Shown: positions 1 to 7,059, numbered from the stretch's first letter. The stretch is DNA of 11,373 nt from Cyanobacteriota bacterium (GCA_027482985.1 JAIXVO010000219.1:1-11373), one strand, 5' to 3'. Translations and numbers: made by a program. Notes: generated from the sequence alone by a model not told the origin.

Positions 1-57
1 GATAGGGTGATCAGAAGTCGAAAATGTTAGAGATCCAGGGTCGCAAGGAGCGGAATC

Positions 58-1875
58 ATGGCTAAGTTTCAAGATGTCATCTATCACTACCGCAAATACT
101 GGCTGATCTCAGTTTTGAGTAGTGGTGCGATGAGCTTGTTTGAAATTATCGATTTGTTTGTCCCCTACGCGATTGGGCAAATTCTGAATGTGCTGTCGGG
201 ACAACCGCTCGATCGCCCGCTGCAAAACTTCGTTGGGGCGATCGGCAGTCTCACGGGGCGGCCTCCAGACTCTTCCCTGTCTCTCATTGTCTTGCTGGGT
301 TTAGTGGGCTTAGTCTCGGTCGGACGAGCACCCCTGCAACCGTGGATTGGTGCCTGGTTTTTCTGGGATACAGCTTTCCGAGCGCGGCGGGATCATGCCC
401 GGAAAGCGCTGGAGAAGATTCTCACTCTGCCGCTGGAGTTTTACGACGAGAATAATCCGGGACGGATTGCCGCGCGGGTTGCCAAAGGGTTGTCCAACCA
501 TTTGTGGACTTACCCGGAAGTGATGGGGCAAATGTTTCCCAAAATTTTTCGGGTGGTGGGTATTTTTATCGTGATTGGGCTGATTGAATGGCGGATTGCC
601 GTGCTCTTGTTGCTCTCGTTTGTCGGGATCATCACCTTCAGCCTGTGGGGGTTAGCCAAGCTCGCGGATCAAGAAGCGGCGCTCGATCGCTATATGGAGA
701 ACACCGAAAGCCGGACTTCGGAAATCATTACCAACATCAAAACCGTCAAAGCCTTTGCCAATGAGTCGCAAGAATTGCAACGACAGCGGGAACGCCTGGA
801 TCGGGAATTCAAAGTGGTGGATTACCGCATCCATAAAGGCTATGTGACGTTGGGCATGTGGGAACGGACGATTGTCCAGAGTTGCGTCTTTCTGGTGTTA
901 GCGCTGAGCTTGTGGGCAGTCGTCCAACAGCAAATCTCGATTGGGCACTTCATCACGATTCTCACGGTGTCTAGCATGGCCTACGCCGAAGTGGAACCGA
1001 TTACCCAACTGGCGGAATCTTTTGCCCGTCGATATGGGGCGATGATCCGCTTCCATGAGTTTATGCAACTGCCAGCCGGACAGGATGCGGGTAATTTAGT
1101 GGTCGATCCCGTGACGGCTCCCCAGTATCGGTTTACAGGCAAGGTGGAGTTGTCGCACCTCACCTTTAGTTACAATCCGGGTCGTCCCGTCTTGCAGGAC
1201 ATCAACCTGTTGATCGAGCCGTATCAAACCGTGGCGTTGGTGGGACGTTCCGGCTCTGGTAAATCAACCCTGGTGAAACTACTGTTTCGCTACTTTGAAC
1301 CCGATCGCGGGGCCATTTTGGTGGATGGGCAAGATCTTCGCCAACTGGATGTCACTGCCTATCGCCGCCGCCTGGCGATCGTCCACCAGGAAGTGGATGT
1401 GTTCAACGGCTCACTGCTGGATAACCTCACCTACGGCAACCGTCACGCTTCTTTTGAAGAAGTTGTGGCAGCTTGCAAAATTGCCCAGGCCGATGAGTTC
1501 ATTCGCCAACTGCCGCGCGGTTATGCCACCACCGTCGGCGAACGGGGGGTGCGGCTCTCTGGTGGACAACGGCAGCGGTTGGGGATTGCCCGTGCCCTGA
1601 TTATGAATCCCGACGTGCTGATTTTTGACGAAGCCACTTCCAGCCTCGATTATGAGTCAGAGCGAGCGATTCAACTGGCGATGCGATCAATCTTGGGCAC
1701 CCGCACCCTGATCATCATCGCGCACCGCCTGAGTACCGTCCGCGAAGCCGACAAAATCGTGGTGATGGATCAGGGTCGCATTGTGGAAGTTGGCAACCAC
1801 GATGAGTTGCTTCACCACGGCGGCATCTACCAGCGCTTGCACTCGCTTCAGGAAACTGGGGAACTGCTGGCGTGA
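58..1875 (+). CDS. ABC exporter half-transporter (fused membrane and ATPase domains)
   Basis: This 605-residue protein has the MsbA/MdlB-type exporter layout: an N-terminal six-helix membrane domain (about residues 15-320) followed by an ATPase domain (about 350-600). Hydrophobic segments lie near 15-40, 75-100, 160-178, 180-203, 272-292 and 296-314. The ATPase motifs are all intact: Walker A GRSGSGKST at 396-404 (K402), Q-loop Q444, signature LSGGQRQR at 500-507, Walker B VLIFDE at 520-525, D-loop SSLD near 528-531 and switch H556. The segment TNIKTVKAFANE near 225-236 is typical of exporters. Such proteins dimerise in the inner membrane and export lipids, peptides or drugs; the substrate cannot be told here. 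An AAGGAG ribosome site at 45-50, seven bases before the ATG, fixes the start. The upstream neighbour lies outside the window. Length is normal and no key residue is missing. Confidence 0.95.
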   Translation: MAKFQDVIYHYRKYWLISVLSSGAMSLFEIIDLFVPYAIGQILNVLSGQPLDRPLQNFVGAIGSLTGRPPDSSLSLIVLLGLVGLVSVGRAPLQPWIGAWFFWDTAFRARRDHARKALEKILTLPLEFYDENNPGRIAARVAKGLSNHLWTYPEVMGQMFPKIFRVVGIFIVIGLIEWRIAVLLLLSFVGIITFSLWGLAKLADQEAALDRYMENTESRTSEIITNIKTVKAFANESQELQRQRERLDREFKVVDYRIHKGYVTLGMWERTIVQSCVFLVLALSLWAVVQQQISIGHFITILTVSSMAYAEVEPITQLAESFARRYGAMIRFHEFMQLPAGQDAGNLVVDPVTAPQYRFTGKVELSHLTFSYNPGRPVLQDINLLIEPYQTVALVGRSGSGKSTLVKLLFRYFEPDRGAILVDGQDLRQLDVTAYRRRLAIVHQEVDVFNGSLLDNLTYGNRHASFEEVVAACKIAQADEFIRQLPRGYATTVGERGVRLSGGQRQRLGIARALIMNPDVLIFDEATSSLDYESERAIQLAMRSILGTRTLIIIAHRLSTVREADKIVVMDQGRIVEVGNHDELLHHGGIYQRLHSLQETGELLA

Positions 1876-2074
1876 GGAAAGGGAGGAAAAGGAAGGGGAA
1901 GGGAGGGAAGGGAGGGAGAGGAAATCATGAATAGAGATTTCTGTTGATGGTGGAAAAAGGCTAGGTTTTCCTCTCCTTGAGCGATCGCAGTCTCTGGATG
2001 CTGGCCCCTACGATTTTTTCTTCCTCTCCCTCCTCCTTCCCTCCCTTCCTTTCTCTCCCTCCTCCTCCCTCTCC
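1876..2074. repeat. Polypurine/polypyrimidine inverted repeat between convergent genes
   Basis: The gap between the ABC gene and gloB starts with an almost pure G/A tract (about 1876-1924) and ends with an almost pure C/T tract (about 2020-2076, running into the gloB stop). The reverse complement of the second matches the first: GGAAGGGAGGGAAGG then GAGGGAGAGGAA appear in both, with two extra bases in the right copy. Folded RNA or DNA could therefore make a stem of about 27 pairs closing a loop near 95 bases. The loop has smaller hairpins, GAAATC/GATTTC (1921-1926 with 1936-1941) and GGAAAA/TTTTCC (1952-1957 with 1966-1971), and one HIP1 site at 1981-1988. A role as a two-way terminator is inferred from its position. 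Confidence 0.75.
1901..1916 (+). other. Canonical G-quadruplex motif
   Basis: GGGAGGGAAGGGAGGG has four runs of three guanines with loops of 1, 2 and 1 bases, which fits the short-loop pattern that forms very stable quadruplexes. It starts 25 bases after the ABC transporter stop, so it would be in the 3' untranslated part of that transcript. It competes with the long inverted-repeat stem for the same bases. Confidence 0.7.
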
Positions 2075-2848
2075 CTAGAACCGATCTTTCATCCCGCGCA
2101 GCCGTGAAAAGGTCTGGATCTCATCCTTCGCCTGAGTGACGATTTTCAGGTTGGGATCATCCCAGCGGAGAAAGGGATTGGTGCGTTTTTCGAGACCCAT
2201 GAGGGTGGGAATGGTGGCTTCACCGCGATCGCGCAATGCCTGAACTGCTGCATACCGTTGTCGTAAGGCAGGATTGTGACTGTCAACGGTGAGGGCAAAT
2301 TGCAGATTTTTCAGGGTGTATTCGTGGGCACACCAGATGCGGGTGTCGTCGGGTAGGTGACGGAGTTTGGCGAGGGATTGCACCATTTGGGCGGGGGTGC
2401 CTTCAAACAGGCGACCGCAACCGCCGGAAAAAATGGTGTCGCCGCAAAACAGTTCGCCGGTCTCGGCGAGGGTGTTGGGGGGAAAATAGTAGGCAATATG
2501 GGCGCGGGTATGACCAGGGATAAAAAAGATCTCCGCGACGCGATCGCCCACTGCGACGCGATCGCCCTCCTGCAAAAAGGCTTGCTGTCCCGGAATTCGT
2601 CCCCGATCTTCGACTCCGGCATACACAATAGCATCGGGAAACTGTTGCAAGAGGGTTAAATTTCCCCCCACATGGTCAGCATGGTGGTGGGTGTTGAGAA
2701 TGGCGACCAGCGGCGCACCTAATTCTTTAAGCTTGGCTAAAACAGGTCTGGCATCCGCCGGATCGACCACCGCTGCAAGGTTATAGATGACATCATGCAG
2801 CAGAAACACGTAATTATCTGAGAGCGCTGGCAGTCGGTAAATGTGCAT
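2075..2848 (-). CDS. gloB: Hydroxyacylglutathione hydrolase (glyoxalase II)
   Basis: This protein hydrolyses S-D-lactoylglutathione to D-lactate and glutathione, the second step of methylglyoxal detoxification in the cytoplasm. From the ATG at 2848 it has 257 residues, normal for the family, and opens [17 protein letters not shown] as GloB proteins do. It has a metallo-beta-lactamase fold with the two-metal site intact: T-H-H-H-A-D-H at residues 53-59, the later PGHTRAH histidine, the bridging aspartate in [12 protein letters not shown], and the histidine in CAHEYT. The C-terminal part, with NPFLRWDDP, matches the HAGH C-terminal domain. An upstream in-frame TTG at 2869 would add seven residues, but it touches the GGAGG ribosome site with no usable spacing, so the ATG is preferred. 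A three-codon ORF sits between that ribosome site and this ATG. The small gene on the other side is divergent. Confidence 0.93.
   Translation of the reverse strand: MHIYRLPALSDNYVFLLHDVIYNLAAVVDPADARPVLAKLKELGAPLVAILNTHHHADHVGGNLTLLQQFPDAIVYAGVEDRGRIPGQQAFLQEGDRVAVGDRVAEIFFIPGHTRAHIAYYFPPNTLAETGELFCGDTIFSGGCGRLFEGTPAQMVQSLAKLRHLPDDTRIWCAHEYTLKNLQFALTVDSHNPALRQRYAAVQALRDRGEATIPTLMGLEKRTNPFLRWDDPNLKIVTQAKDEIQTFSRLRGMKDRF
2535..2567. repeat. 15-nt direct repeat around two HIP1 sites inside gloB
   Basis: GCGACGCGATCGCCC occurs at 2535-2549 and again at 2553-2567, exactly 18 bases apart, so reading frame is kept. On the gloB strand it encodes the doubled peptide [11 protein letters not shown]. 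Each copy holds one GCGATCGC. Confidence 0.85.
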
Positions 2849-2850
2849 TT

Positions 2851-2862
2851 TTAAAGTTGCAT
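2851..2862 (-). CDS. Possible three-codon leader ORF before gloB
   Basis: On the minus strand ATG CAA CTT TAA (Met-Gln-Leu-stop) begins at 2862, eight bases after a strong GGAGG at 2875-2871. It ends two bases before the gloB ATG at 2848. The ribosome site is ideally spaced for this ATG, but lies 22 bases from the gloB ATG and directly beside the alternative TTG. A ribosome could terminate here and restart on gloB. Whether it is translated is unknown, and it could be chance. Confidence 0.3.
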
Positions 2863-2870
2863 GACTCAAT

Positions 2871-2875
2871 CCTCC
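2871..2875 (-). promoter_or_regulatory. Shine-Dalgarno GGAGG upstream of gloB
   Basis: GGAGG on the minus strand is the only strong ribosome site before gloB. Its spacing suits the leader ATG at 2862 (8 bases), not the TTG at 2869 (about one base) or the gloB ATG at 2848 (22 bases). This makes the start of gloB less clear-cut than usual. Confidence 0.55.
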
Positions 2876-3032
2876 GAATTCTACAAAGTTTTTTCAAAGT
2901 TGCGGAGGGCGTTGTGTCCTGGGTCACAGAATTGGGCAGGCTAAGGAAAGGCTCAATTTCTGCCATCAGGGTGCTTCAGGGAACACAATGCGACTCAATG
3001 CGAACGGACGACAGGGGGGTGGGGCGAATCCC

Positions 3033-3215
3033 ATGCGACAAACCACACAATCCAAAATCGAACAAGTTTTTCATGCGGGCAGAATTTCTCGCCGCGAACA
3101 TTTGGACTTAACTTCCGCGCTGCTGGCGGATGGTGCCATGACCGATCTCGATCGCTACCAAATCAACCAGATCATCGAATCGGTTCAATCCGGGAAACTC
3201 GAACTCGTAGATTAG
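3033..3215 (+). CDS. Small conserved cyanobacterial protein of unknown function
   Basis: This encodes a 60-residue protein. The core, SKIEQVFHAGRISRREHL then TSALLADGAMTDLDRYQINQIIESVQSGKLELVD, resembles a family of roughly 60-residue cyanobacterial proteins of unknown role that share an AGRISR..HL..TSALL pattern, a later I-N-I helix and a K-L-x-L-V-D end. I recognise this from memory, not from a search. It has no signal peptide or membrane segment and is probably two short helices in a soluble protein. An in-frame ATG at 2988 with AGGGA five bases upstream would add MRLNANGRQGGGANP. That glycine-rich stretch looks unlike the family, so the ATG at 3033, preceded by a G-rich tract, is preferred with modest confidence. 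It is divergent from gloB and ends 13 bases before a perfect palindrome. Confidence 0.7.
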   Translation: MRQTTQSKIEQVFHAGRISRREHLDLTSALLADGAMTDLDRYQINQIIESVQSGKLELVD

Positions 3216-3228
3216 GGGCATTAAACCA

Positions 3229-3262
3229 AGAAGTCCGAGGTTTGCGCAAACCTCGGACTTCT
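3229..3262. terminator. Perfect 34-nt palindrome, likely bidirectional terminator or REP-like element
   Basis: AGAAGTCCGAGGTTTGC is followed at once by its exact reverse complement, giving a 17-bp perfect inverted repeat with no spacer. It lies 13 bases after the stop of the small + gene and 28 bases after the stop of the chelatase-like - gene. No T-run follows on either strand, so classic intrinsic termination is not certain. Hairpins starting AGAAGTC... are common as dispersed repeats in cyanobacterial intergenic DNA, so it may be a mobile palindromic repeat used as a terminator. Confidence 0.8.
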
Positions 3263-3290
3263 CAAGTCTCAATGATGGCTCCAGTCTCGC

Positions 3291-4478
3291 TTAATGCTGA
3301 TGCCCGTGGTCGTGATGGTGCTGATGCCCGTGGTCGTGATGGTGCTGTTCACCGTGATGATGATGTGCCTGGGGTTGTGCCATGCCGGGATTCACGGCCA
3401 GAGCGGTTTCCGACAGCAGGGCTTCAATTTGAGGATTAGCCCACTCTGCCACCATTTTCAAAAACACGGGATCATCATTGACGCAATCCATTTGCACATA
3501 GGTCACGTCACTATGTTTGCGTTGCAATGCTTCAATGATGTGCGCTACGTCCAGCAGGGTTTCATGGTTTTCGGTGGCAAAGCCGATGGGCATAAAGACG
3601 ATCGCCTTTGCCCCCAACTCAATCAAATTTCTGGCGGCCAGGTCGGCATTCGGCTGCGTCCATTCGATTAACGGCGTTTGGTGGTTCAACCAGCCCACCG
3701 AGATCAAGGGATAGCGATGGATCAGGCGATCGCGCACTAACTCGTACATGGTCTGACTTTCGTCGATCCCGGAGGTGAAGCCCTTGGCTTTGTGGGGACA
3801 GCCATGATTCATCAAGACGATGCCAATCCGGGAGGGCAAATGGGTTTGCGCCAGATCACTGCTAATCTTTTCTTCCACCAGTTGCGCCATGCGATCGAGA
3901 TAGGCAGGCTCGTTGAAGAAGGAAGGAATGTAGCGAACCCCAGTCACCCAATGTTCGCCCTCATCGGTTAGGGTTTCCAGGGCTTTATTCACCTGTTCGA
4001 CGGCGATCCCGCTGGTAAAAATGGAATCGACGACCAGGAGGGGATAAATCAACACCTTTTGAAACCCTGCGGCTTTGATCTCGGCCATCACCTGTTCTGG
4101 CAAGAAGGGCGCACAGAAGTTGAAGGCTTTGAAGACTTGGACGCGATCGCCCCAGGTGGCTTGCAAATTTTGTTCAATGCCTGCCCGTTGCCGTTCAAAA
4201 ATGGCATTGTGGGGCGAAATGAAATTACCGTGTTGATGGCTCCACTCATGCAAATCAAAGATGGCGAGTAATTTTGCCAGCGGCGGATAAATCCAGGTGG
4301 GCACCGGGGCAAACTTCGCAGTGAGTAAGTTCAGGGCTTGTTCGTTGTAATTGGCAAAGTCTTCGTAACTTTCGACTTCGCCATAGCCCATAAGTAAGAC
4401 GGCCACACGATCATGCTGCGGCGCGGTGGGGTTCGATGCACGGTCTGCGGTCTGAAGTTTTTCGGGAGTGGCAACCAC
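3291..4478 (-). CDS. Ferrochelatase-superfamily protein with histidine-rich C-terminal tail
   Basis: This 395-residue protein has the two-lobed class II chelatase fold that inserts metal into porphyrins. The first lobe begins DRVAVLLMGYGEVESYEDF near residue 23. The second has IGIVLMNHGCP with H225, matching the catalytic histidine of ferrochelatase, and FMPIGFATENHETLLD with E306 at the place of its conserved glutamate. It differs from usual cyanobacterial HemH: it lacks the LGGP-type start and the C-terminal membrane helix/CAB domain. Instead the last 24 residues (372-395) hold 15 histidines, in two HHHDHGHQ units. Tails like this are known on CbiX-type cobaltochelatases and on metal chaperones. 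It may be a heme-pathway ferrochelatase or a paralog loading another metal; the substrate is unproven. The start is GTG, supported by GAGGA at 4490-4486 seven bases upstream. It is divergent from the hydrolase gene. Confidence 0.85.
   Translation of the reverse strand: MVATPEKLQTADRASNPTAPQHDRVAVLLMGYGEVESYEDFANYNEQALNLLTAKFAPVPTWIYPPLAKLLAIFDLHEWSHQHGNFISPHNAIFERQRAGIEQNLQATWGDRVQVFKAFNFCAPFLPEQVMAEIKAAGFQKVLIYPLLVVDSIFTSGIAVEQVNKALETLTDEGEHWVTGVRYIPSFFNEPAYLDRMAQLVEEKISSDLAQTHLPSRIGIVLMNHGCPHKAKGFTSGIDESQTMYELVRDRLIHRYPLISVGWLNHQTPLIEWTQPNADLAARNLIELGAKAIVFMPIGFATENHETLLDVAHIIEALQRKHSDVTYVQMDCVNDDPVFLKMVAEWANPQIEALLSETALAVNPGMAQPQAHHHHGEQHHHDHGHQHHHDHGHQH
3296..3343. repeat. 24-bp perfect tandem duplication encoding the His-rich tail
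   Basis: Two exact 24-base copies lie side by side at 3296-3319 and 3320-3343. On the minus strand each codes for eight residues, HHHDHGHQ in register, at the extreme C-terminus of the chelatase-like protein. The identical DNA suggests a recent in-frame duplication, and copy number may vary between strains. Confidence 0.9.
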
Positions 4479-4485
4479 GACACAT

Positions 4486-4490
4486 TCCTC
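4486..4490 (-). promoter_or_regulatory. Ribosome binding site deciding a GTG start
   Basis: GAGGA on the minus strand lies seven bases before the GTG at 4478. The ATG two bases after the GAGGA is in another frame, so GTG is the start supported for the chelatase-like gene. Confidence 0.65.
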
Positions 4491-4559
4491 AATGAAATTG
4501 GGTTTCAGTCTGAATACTATTTAATCGATCGAGATCTCAATCGGGTCTATCATGCGTTA

Positions 4560-4607
4560 GAGATTACTCGATAGTCTCCTTCAGGGTAGCATCCCCTACT
4601 GGGGGAT
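4560..4607. promoter_or_regulatory. Two small hairpins in the divergent intergenic region
   Basis: GAGATTA (4560-4566) pairs with TAGTCTC (4572-4578) around CTCGA, with one G-T pair. ATCCCC (4591-4596) pairs with GGGGAT (4602-4607) around TACTG. The second hairpin ends exactly where the AAGGTGA ribosome site of the hydrolase gene begins, so it could affect translation of that gene. Function is inferred only from position. Confidence 0.4.
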
Positions 4608-4614
4608 AAGGTGA
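4608..4614 (+). promoter_or_regulatory. Ribosome binding site deciding a TTG start
   Basis: AAGGTGA is six bases before the TTG at 4621. An in-frame TGA at 4612-4614 blocks any longer reading, and no ATG or GTG follows early in frame before conserved sequence, so TTG is the likely start of the hydrolase-like gene. Confidence 0.6.
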
Positions 4615-4620
4615 AGTCAT

Positions 4621-5220
4621 TTGGAAGATGTCCGACCGTATCACCTAGTTGTTGACAGCGCGATCGCCCTCTGTCCCGGTTTTCATTCACCTGCTCTGAC
4701 GCAATCTTTTAGCACGCAGTTGGCGGCGATGGGGGTTCCGCTCCACACTCAGTTAATTTTTCCTAGCGATCGCTATGGGGCGTATGATGCGCTGGCAGTG
4801 GTGCGGTTCCTGCATGAACAACTCAGTCGGCAGGCTCCCCAGGATTGGCTCACCCGACCCATGACGCTAATTGGATTTAGCGCGGGTGCAGTGGCAGCAA
4901 TGGGCGCGGCGCTCTTGCTAGAAACTTTGGGTGGCAAGGTGCAGGCAGTCTTTCTCTTAGACGGGTGGGGCGTACCGATCGCCGGCCGCTTCCCGACCTA
5001 TCGCCTCAGTCACGATCACTTCACAGACTGGAGTTCGGCGCTACTAGGGGCAGGACAGGCGCGATTTTATGCTACCCCCGCCGTCGATCATCTAGACTTA
5101 TGGCGATCGCCGCAAACCGTCTCAGGGATCTGCATCCCCGCAGCGACAGCAGTGCCCCAACCCACCACCGCCCTAGAATTCATGACTAATATTTTGCGGC
5201 AACATCAAGCTCAAAATTGA
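4621..5220 (+). CDS. Alpha/beta-hydrolase-like protein
   Basis: This protein has 199 residues, at the small end for an alpha/beta hydrolase. The segment LIGFSAGAVAAMGAALLLETL has the nucleophile elbow G-F-S-A-G at 85-89, making S87 the candidate nucleophile. It is preceded by a long helix and a beta strand as the fold requires. ALCPGFHSPALT near 16-27 resembles the oxyanion-hole loop at the start of the fold. The other triad members are less sure: D114 (FLLDGWG) and H157 (VDHLDLWRSP) are candidates. No signal peptide or membrane helix is seen, so it is probably cytoplasmic. Substrate and pathway cannot be read from the sequence. It starts with TTG after AAGGTGA, is divergent from the chelatase-like gene, and is followed by a 130-base gap with no hairpin I could find before the porin. 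Confidence 0.75.
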   Translation: MEDVRPYHLVVDSAIALCPGFHSPALTQSFSTQLAAMGVPLHTQLIFPSDRYGAYDALAVVRFLHEQLSRQAPQDWLTRPMTLIGFSAGAVAAMGAALLLETLGGKVQAVFLLDGWGVPIAGRFPTYRLSHDHFTDWSSALLGAGQARFYATPAVDHLDLWRSPQTVSGICIPAATAVPQPTTALEFMTNILRQHQAQN

Positions 5221-5350
5221 GTGGGGGGAGATCGAGAGATTCGATCAAGGTGGTTCAGACCAGAAACCAAACTGGCTTGTGGTAGATTTTTCCTGGTAAG
5301 AATCTTTTTATGCTATGTGCTAGTTCTGGGAGTGATGTGAGGAGAATTCA

Positions 5351-7039
5351 ATGGCAAACGCAAGATTAGGTGTGTATCTCAGTTCCTTGTCGTGGGTTGG
5401 ATTGCTGCTGACCAGTGGCGCGATCACGGTAGGTGAACAACGGGCGATCGCGGCCACCCCGCCCACCAGCATGGAACAAGTCACCTCGGTTTCGCAGCTC
5501 ACGGATGTGAAGCCGACCGATTGGGCGTTTCAAGCGTTGCAATCGCTGGTGGAACGTTACGGCTGTATTGTGGGCTATCCCGACAAAACCTATCGCGGCA
5601 ACCGCGCCATTACCCGTTACGAGTTTGCTGCTGGCTTGAATGCCTGCCTCGACAAAATTCAAGAACTGCTCGCTGCCGCCACCGCTGATTTCGTCAAAAA
5701 AGAAGACCTGGAAACCGTCAAGCGCTTACAAGAGGAATTTGCCGCTGAACTAGCCTCCTTACGCGGGCGTGTCGAAGGGCTAGAAGTGCGGACAGCCACT
5801 CTGGAGAAACAACAATTTTCGACCACGACCAAACTGTCAGGTGAAGTCATCATGTCCCGCAGTGATGCCCTGGGCGGGGAGAATATTCTGGGCTTTGGGC
5901 GGGTGCCTGCCAATGTAGATAATGCCAGTAATGCGGTGTTTCAAAATCGCATCCGCCTCAATCTAGAGACGAGTTTCTCCGGCAAAGATTTATTACTGAC
6001 GCGGCTAGAAGCAGGCAATGCCATTCCCACCCTGGCTTCCGGCGGTGTCACAGGTGGTGCCAACTCCGCTTACCTGCTGTTTGCCAATGAAGGCCGACTG
6101 GCTTACGACAATTCCAACGTCGCTTTGACCAATAACTCCGTCACCCTCGGTCAATTGAGCTACCGCTTTCCGCTCGGTAAATCCACCACGATTACCGTCT
6201 TTGGCGCGGGTGGCGACCACTTCGACTATGCCGCCACCCTCAGTCCCTACCTGGATGACAATGATGGTGGTAACGGAGCTTTGAGTCGCTTCGGGCAATT
6301 CAACCCGATCTATCGGATTGGCGGCAGTGGGGCTGGCGTGGGGGTGAGTTTCCGCTTGGGTGAGTCGATCCGGTTGGATGCTGGCTATCTGGCCAATCGC
6401 GCCAATGATCCCAGTGCCGAAGCAGGCTTATTCAATGGCAACTACTCGGCATTAGCGCAACTCTCGTTCCAGGCTTCGGAGCGGTTCGGGCTGGGTTTCA
6501 CCTATGTCAATGCGTATAACAACGCGAATGAGTTTCGCTATGGCGGCTTAGGCACAGCCACGGGCAGTTTCTTAGGGAATTTGCTCGTCGGGGCACAGTC
6601 GTTTGTTCCCGCGTTTCCACCGCGGCAACCGATCGCCAGCAATTCGTTTGGGGTCGAGGGTTACTTCAAACTCAGCGATCGCATCGTGTTGAGCGGTTGG
6701 GGCACCTACACTCGCGCTGAATTCTTGGGCGGTGCTGGCGGGAAAGCCGACATCTGGTCTTATGCTGGGGCGGTGCTGTTCCCTGACCTGATTCGGCGCG
6801 GCAGTGTGGCAGGCATTATCGCCGGAGCGGAACCCACCCTCAAAGGGATTGAACTGGGCGGCAGACAACGTGGCATTCAGGATCGGAACGACTCGTTGCA
6901 TATCGAAGCCTTCTACCGGCTCCGCTGGAACGACAATGTTTCCCTCACTCCCGGCATTATCTGGCTCCCGGCCCTCAACCAGCGCAGCAATAACGATGAT
7001 GTGTTGATTGGGGTGATGCGGACGACCTTTACGTTCTAA
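5351..7039 (+). CDS. Outer-membrane SLH-domain porin (cyanobacterial SomA/iron-uptake porin type)
   Basis: This 562-residue protein has the standard layout of cyanobacterial major porins. Residues 1-34 look like a Sec signal peptide, with cleavage likely near AIAA. One SLH domain follows (about 47-101, with DVKPTDWAFQALQSLVERYG, GYPDKTYRG and ITRYEFAAGLN), which binds the periplasmic cell wall. A coiled coil runs about 103-156 (ELLAAATADFVKKEDLETV onward, ending EVRTATLEKQ). A long beta barrel of the OprB-like type (about 158-562) ends in TTFTF, the terminal aromatic expected for outer-membrane insertion. Such porins let small solutes and, in related cases, inorganic iron cross the outer membrane. 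GAGGAG at 5339-5344, six bases before the ATG, supports the start. A strong hairpin follows the stop, so it is probably a single-gene transcript. No Fur box could be assigned by eye. Confidence 0.93.
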   Translation: MANARLGVYLSSLSWVGLLLTSGAITVGEQRAIAATPPTSMEQVTSVSQLTDVKPTDWAFQALQSLVERYGCIVGYPDKTYRGNRAITRYEFAAGLNACLDKIQELLAAATADFVKKEDLETVKRLQEEFAAELASLRGRVEGLEVRTATLEKQQFSTTTKLSGEVIMSRSDALGGENILGFGRVPANVDNASNAVFQNRIRLNLETSFSGKDLLLTRLEAGNAIPTLASGGVTGGANSAYLLFANEGRLAYDNSNVALTNNSVTLGQLSYRFPLGKSTTITVFGAGGDHFDYAATLSPYLDDNDGGNGALSRFGQFNPIYRIGGSGAGVGVSFRLGESIRLDAGYLANRANDPSAEAGLFNGNYSALAQLSFQASERFGLGFTYVNAYNNANEFRYGGLGTATGSFLGNLLVGAQSFVPAFPPRQPIASNSFGVEGYFKLSDRIVLSGWGTYTRAEFLGGAGGKADIWSYAGAVLFPDLIRRGSVAGIIAGAEPTLKGIELGGRQRGIQDRNDSLHIEAFYRLRWNDNVSLTPGIIWLPALNQRSNNDDVLIGVMRTTFTF

Positions 7040-7059
7040 TGACACTTGTTAAAATCGCC

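Noticed and set aside
2878..2883. TAGAAT as a -10 box for gloB on the minus strand
   Set aside because: The transcript would begin at or inside the GGAGG ribosome site, and no -35 box fits the spacing.
2857..3111. 84-residue + strand frame crossing the gloB/small-gene divergent region
   Set aside because: It overlaps both the gloB start and the small gene in another frame, and resembles no family.
3242..3439. + strand frame with ADARGRDG repeats
   Set aside because: The repeats come from the opposite-strand reading of the histidine-tail duplication.
5277..5320. Fur box or promoter before the porin
   Set aside because: The A/T-rich stretch has no convincing inverted GATAAT-type repeat and no well-spaced -35/-10 pair.
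6572..7045. 157-residue minus-strand frame inside the porin
   Set aside because: The porin on the + strand has signal peptide, SLH domain, coiled coil and aromatic end; this frame has no recognisable domain.
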